From assembly GCA_934476315.1 (NCBI GenBank), contig CAKSNQ010000024.1, positions 1 to 24,407 on the forward strand: a stretch of DNA of 24,407 nucleotides, written 5' to 3'. The notes beneath the pieces are model-generated. The model was not told where the DNA came from and searched no databases. It saw only the letters and a program-made list of their open reading frames with translations. Shown here in pieces: positions 23,977-24,407 of the stretch (positions within the stretch are counted from its first letter, which is position 1; every line of letters starts with the position of its first letter). The stretch is from an uncultured Eubacteriales bacterium. Its GTDB lineage: Bacteria; Bacillota; Clostridia; Oscillospirales; CAG-272. The translations under genes were made by a program, and so were the position numbers.

Positions 23977-24071
23977 CCGCCGGTCACGTCGGAGGGGGCG
24001 CGCCCGCCCGTCGGGATAACAAGGGGAGCCGTCGCGCCGGGCAGCAGGCACGAGCGCCTGAGGGGTTCTCC
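23977..24071. other. GC-rich spacer between the GH4 gene and repeat copy B
   Basis: No gene is seen. It holds the palindrome GGGCGCGCCC (23996-24005), CAGGC 24045-24049 / GCCTG 24056-24060, and an enclosing GGGGAG 24023-24028 / CTCCCC 24068-24073. No T-tract is present, so a GH4 terminator is not clearly identified. Confidence 0.5.
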
Positions 24072-24407
24072 CCCCACATCCTGCACCGGAGATTTCAGTT
24101 AAAAGTACATCCCAACAGCAACCGAAAGAAATCTAAATTTTCCACACAGCAAAGGCAATATTCTTTTAGCTGTTTTTGCGGAGGGAGAAACCATCTCAAA
24201 CGCCGAGGTTTTCTCCCTCCGCCTCCTCCCGCTTCCTTGGCTACGCGCCGAAAGCCCGTGTTGAAGCTGTCTCCGGCGGCGAGGGGAAACTCGCCAGGAG
24301 TTTTCCCTCGCCCATCTTTCTAAATTTCAACGAACCCCGGGAGGGGTATGGGGAGGGGTCATCGGCGCGCCCCCGCGCCGCCCTCCCCAATGCGCCAAAG
24401 CGCCGCG
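24072..24407 (-). repeat. Structured intergenic repeat element, copy B (inverted)
   Basis: The reverse complement of this stretch matches 33-382 along its whole length. Plus-strand positions of the hairpins: H4 24096-24105 / 24163-24172; H3 24178-24192 / 24207-24222 (15 pairs, one bulge); H2 24279-24292 / 24298-24311; H1 core CGGCGCG 24363-24369 / CGCGCCG 24374-24380. The match runs to the last base of the window, so the 5' limit of this copy is not seen. No coding content. Confidence 0.9.

Overview
The window looks like a piece of a high-GC, Gram-positive Clostridia chromosome, probably a gut-type Oscillospirales or Christensenellales relative. This is inferred from three things. The rimP-nusA-ylxR-ylxQ-infB operon has the Firmicutes gene order and a short NusA. 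Shine-Dalgarno sequences are strong (AGGAGG type) and promoters are sigma-A-like with 17-bp spacers. Several large lipoproteins carry Asp/Pro-rich tethers beside GH2/GH4 glycan-degrading enzymes. No phage, transposase, tRNA, rRNA or CRISPR was seen.

Layout. (1) 1-439: a structured, non-coding repeat element (copy A, 33-382) followed by a strong hairpin. (2) 640-5756: a plus-strand unit with its own promoter and terminator, encoding a GH2 beta-mannosidase, an ABC-type sugar-binding lipoprotein and an alpha/beta-hydrolase esterase. This suggests uptake and trimming of (acetylated) manno-oligosaccharides, although no permease is present. (3) 5757-6158: palindromes, a degenerate 12-bp array, phased A-tracts, then the rimP promoter and leader hairpin. 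(4) 6159-12039: the translation/transcription operon rimP, nusA, rnpM(ylxR), ylxQ, infB. The expected rbfA is not next to infB; a NUDIX hydrolase and an M29 aminopeptidase follow instead, translationally coupled by an ATGA overlap (12222-13915). (5) 13991-14104: a short tandem array and a long bidirectional terminator separating convergent genes. (6) 14114-20340 minus: two paralogous lipoproteins, each with two pectate-lyase-3/GH55-like beta-helix modules and each with its own promoter. (7) 20503-22427 minus: an MscS channel and an AraC-family regulator. (8) 22666-23976 plus: a GH4 alpha-galactosidase divergent from the AraC gene through a very compact promoter region. (9) 24072-24407: copy B of the repeat element, inverted relative to copy A and running to the window end.

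Functional theme: beta-mannosidase, alpha-galactosidase, an esterase and a sugar-binding protein together suggest galactomannan or glucomannan side-chain and oligosaccharide processing, with AraC as a likely local regulator and the beta-helix lipoproteins as surface polysaccharide-binding or -cleaving enzymes. Substrates are inferred, not shown.

The most unusual signal is the inverted pair of ~340-nt elements. They are about 89% identical by eye outside one indel. Both fold into the same series of hairpins, and one stem contains two paired base exchanges that keep it base-paired. I do not recognise the family. It could be a structured RNA, a REP/BIME-like mobile palindromic element, or both.
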